Source: Deltaproteobacteria bacterium
GTDB taxonomy: Bacteria; SAR324; JACQKK01
Direction of reading: 5' to 3'
Assembly: GCA_029879595.1 (NCBI GenBank)
Contig: JAOUPZ010000222.1
Location: 1 to 5,525 of the forward strand
Length of the DNA: 5,525 nucleotides
The notes under the pieces were generated by a model that made no database searches, was not told where the DNA came from, and saw only the letters and a program-made list of their open reading frames with translations. Position numbers and translations under genes: made by a program. Of the stretch, positions 4,767 through 5,525 are shown piece by piece; positions within the stretch are counted from its first letter, which is position 1; each line of letters opens with the position of its first letter.

Positions 4767-5525
4767 TTACCGGCCTTCCCGGCCTTCCCGGCCTTCCTCT
4801 GTGCCGTCCCCAGAGTCGTCGTCTTCCGGGGATGCTGACGGCGCGGCGCGTTTTTTCCGGGTCGGCCGTTCATCATCCTCGTCCTTTTCCCCGTTGCGGG
4901 GCATGAATTCCCGCAGCTTTTCCATGGCCGCGGCATAGACCGAGCCGGCGGTGAACCCGTCCTCCCCGTCAATATCCCCGGCGGGTTTTCCGAAGAACAG
5001 CTCCACCCCGTCCTCAATGCGCTTGAGGGGATAAACATTGAAGCGGCCCTTGTCCACCGCGTCCATGATCTCCCGGTCCAGCAACAGGTTGGTCTTGTTC
5101 ACATCCGGAATGGCCACTCCGCACCCCGGGGGAAAACCCTGCTCCTTGGCGAACTGGTAGAACCCGGTCACCTTCTCGTTGACCCCCCCGATGGGCTGCA
5201 CCTCGCCGTGCTGGTTCATGGAGCCGGTGACGGCGATGGACTGATTGATGGGAATCTGGCTGATGGCCGAGATCACGGCCAGGAACTCCGCCACAGTGGC
5301 CGAGTCACCCTCTATGCCCCCGTAGTTTTGCTCGAAGGTGATGGAGACCGACAGCGCCAGGGGATGCCTGCGTGCAAAAAGCCGCCCCAGGTAGCCGTTG
5401 AGGATCAGCATGCCCTTGGTGTGTATTCTCCCGGACAGGTCCGCCTCGCGCTCTATGTTTATCAGGCCCCGGCGCCCCGCGTAGGCCTGGGCGGTGATGC
5501 GCGTGGGAATGCCGAAGGACACCCG
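4767..5525 (-). CDS. ATP-dependent Lon-like protease (LonB/AAA-type), C-terminal part (runs off the right edge)
   Basis: The last 252 residues of a serine-lysine protease of the Lon family (S16). The full protein would carry an AAA+ ATPase region upstream, outside the window, and degrade unfolded or regulatory proteins in the cytoplasm. The visible part is the whole proteolytic domain: SFGIPTRITAQAYAG, NIEREADLSGRIHTKG, GYLGRLFA, then FEQNYGGIEGDSATVAEF with catalytic Ser (about residue 75 of this fragment) and QPIGGVNEKVTGFYQ with catalytic Lys (about 118). The 43-residue Ser-Lys distance equals that of E. coli Lon (679 and 722). The wording EGDSA, 'IPxNQSIAVTGSMNQHGEVQ' and 'GVAIPDVN' is closest to the LonB/YcbZ-like group rather than classical LonA. 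After about residue 210 a charged tail follows (KDEDDERPTRKKR, then SPEDDDSGDGTEE) that ends in three EGR repeats; it is probably disordered and not needed for catalysis. Confidence 0.95.
   Translation of the reverse strand, partial: RVSFGIPTRITAQAYAGRRGLINIEREADLSGRIHTKGMLILNGYLGRLFARRHPLALSVSITFEQNYGGIEGDSATVAEFLAVISAISQIPINQSIAVTGSMNQHGEVQPIGGVNEKVTGFYQFAKEQGFPPGCGVAIPDVNKTNLLLDREIMDAVDKGRFNVYPLKRIEDGVELFFGKPAGDIDGEDGFTAGSVYAAAMEKLREFMPRNGEKDEDDERPTRKKRAAPSASPEDDDSGDGTEEGREGREGR
4770..4796 (-). repeat. 9-bp in-frame tandem repeat encoding Glu-Gly-Arg at the end of the Lon-like protein
   Basis: Read on the minus strand, GAAGGCCGG occurs three times without change (4796-4788, 4787-4779, 4778-4770) and encodes EGR-EGR-EGR. 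The next nine bases, TAAGGCCAT (4769-4761), match six of nine positions and contain the stop codon in the place of GAA. Confidence 0.88.

Overview
The window is GC-rich bacterial DNA that reads as an ordinary chromosomal segment. It has four clear protein genes and a fifth that runs off the left edge. The contents are an N-terminal piece resembling class I (CyaA-type) adenylate cyclase, a selenophosphate synthetase with an in-frame UGA, a LivK-type periplasmic binding protein, an exported metal-dependent amidohydrolase and a LonB-type protease. This mix, with selenoprotein synthesis and high GC, would fit a Desulfobacterota-type (anaerobic, deltaproteobacterial) host. That placement is inference; no rRNA or other taxonomic marker is present.

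Layout from left to right. At 1-458 (minus) lies the start of a probable class I adenylate cyclase. At 459-725 is a leader and intergenic region with GGATA repeats, hairpins and a 24-bp-period direct repeat. At 726-1775 (minus) is selD. Its true start lies 87 bases upstream of the first ATG that an ordinary ORF search allows, because codon 18 is UGA at the catalytic selenocysteine/cysteine position; a small hairpin that fits the bacterial SECIS rule follows it. At 1776-1988 is a divergent promoter region with a sigma70-like candidate facing each way. At 1989-3332 (plus) is a substrate-binding protein of the branched-chain amino acid/amide family, and 39 bases after it, at 3372-4649 (plus), an exported amidohydrolase; the two probably form one transcription unit. 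At 4650-4766 the convergent gap holds three successive short tandem repeats. At 4767-5525 (minus) is the C-terminal proteolytic domain of a LonB-like protease, whose last residues are themselves encoded by a 9-bp tandem repeat.

How the genes relate. SelD makes selenophosphate for selenocysteine synthesis and here appears to need selenocysteine itself, so the host should also carry selA, selB and selC. The binding protein and amidohydrolase both have export signals and could act on one substrate in the periplasm, but no permease or ATPase gene is visible in the window. The flanking adenylate cyclase and Lon genes look like unrelated housekeeping or regulatory neighbours. I see no mobile element, CRISPR array, tRNA or rRNA. 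The strongest non-routine observations are the selenocysteine SelD with its hairpin, the secreted binding protein/hydrolase pair, and the dense repeats at the 4650-4800 gene junction.
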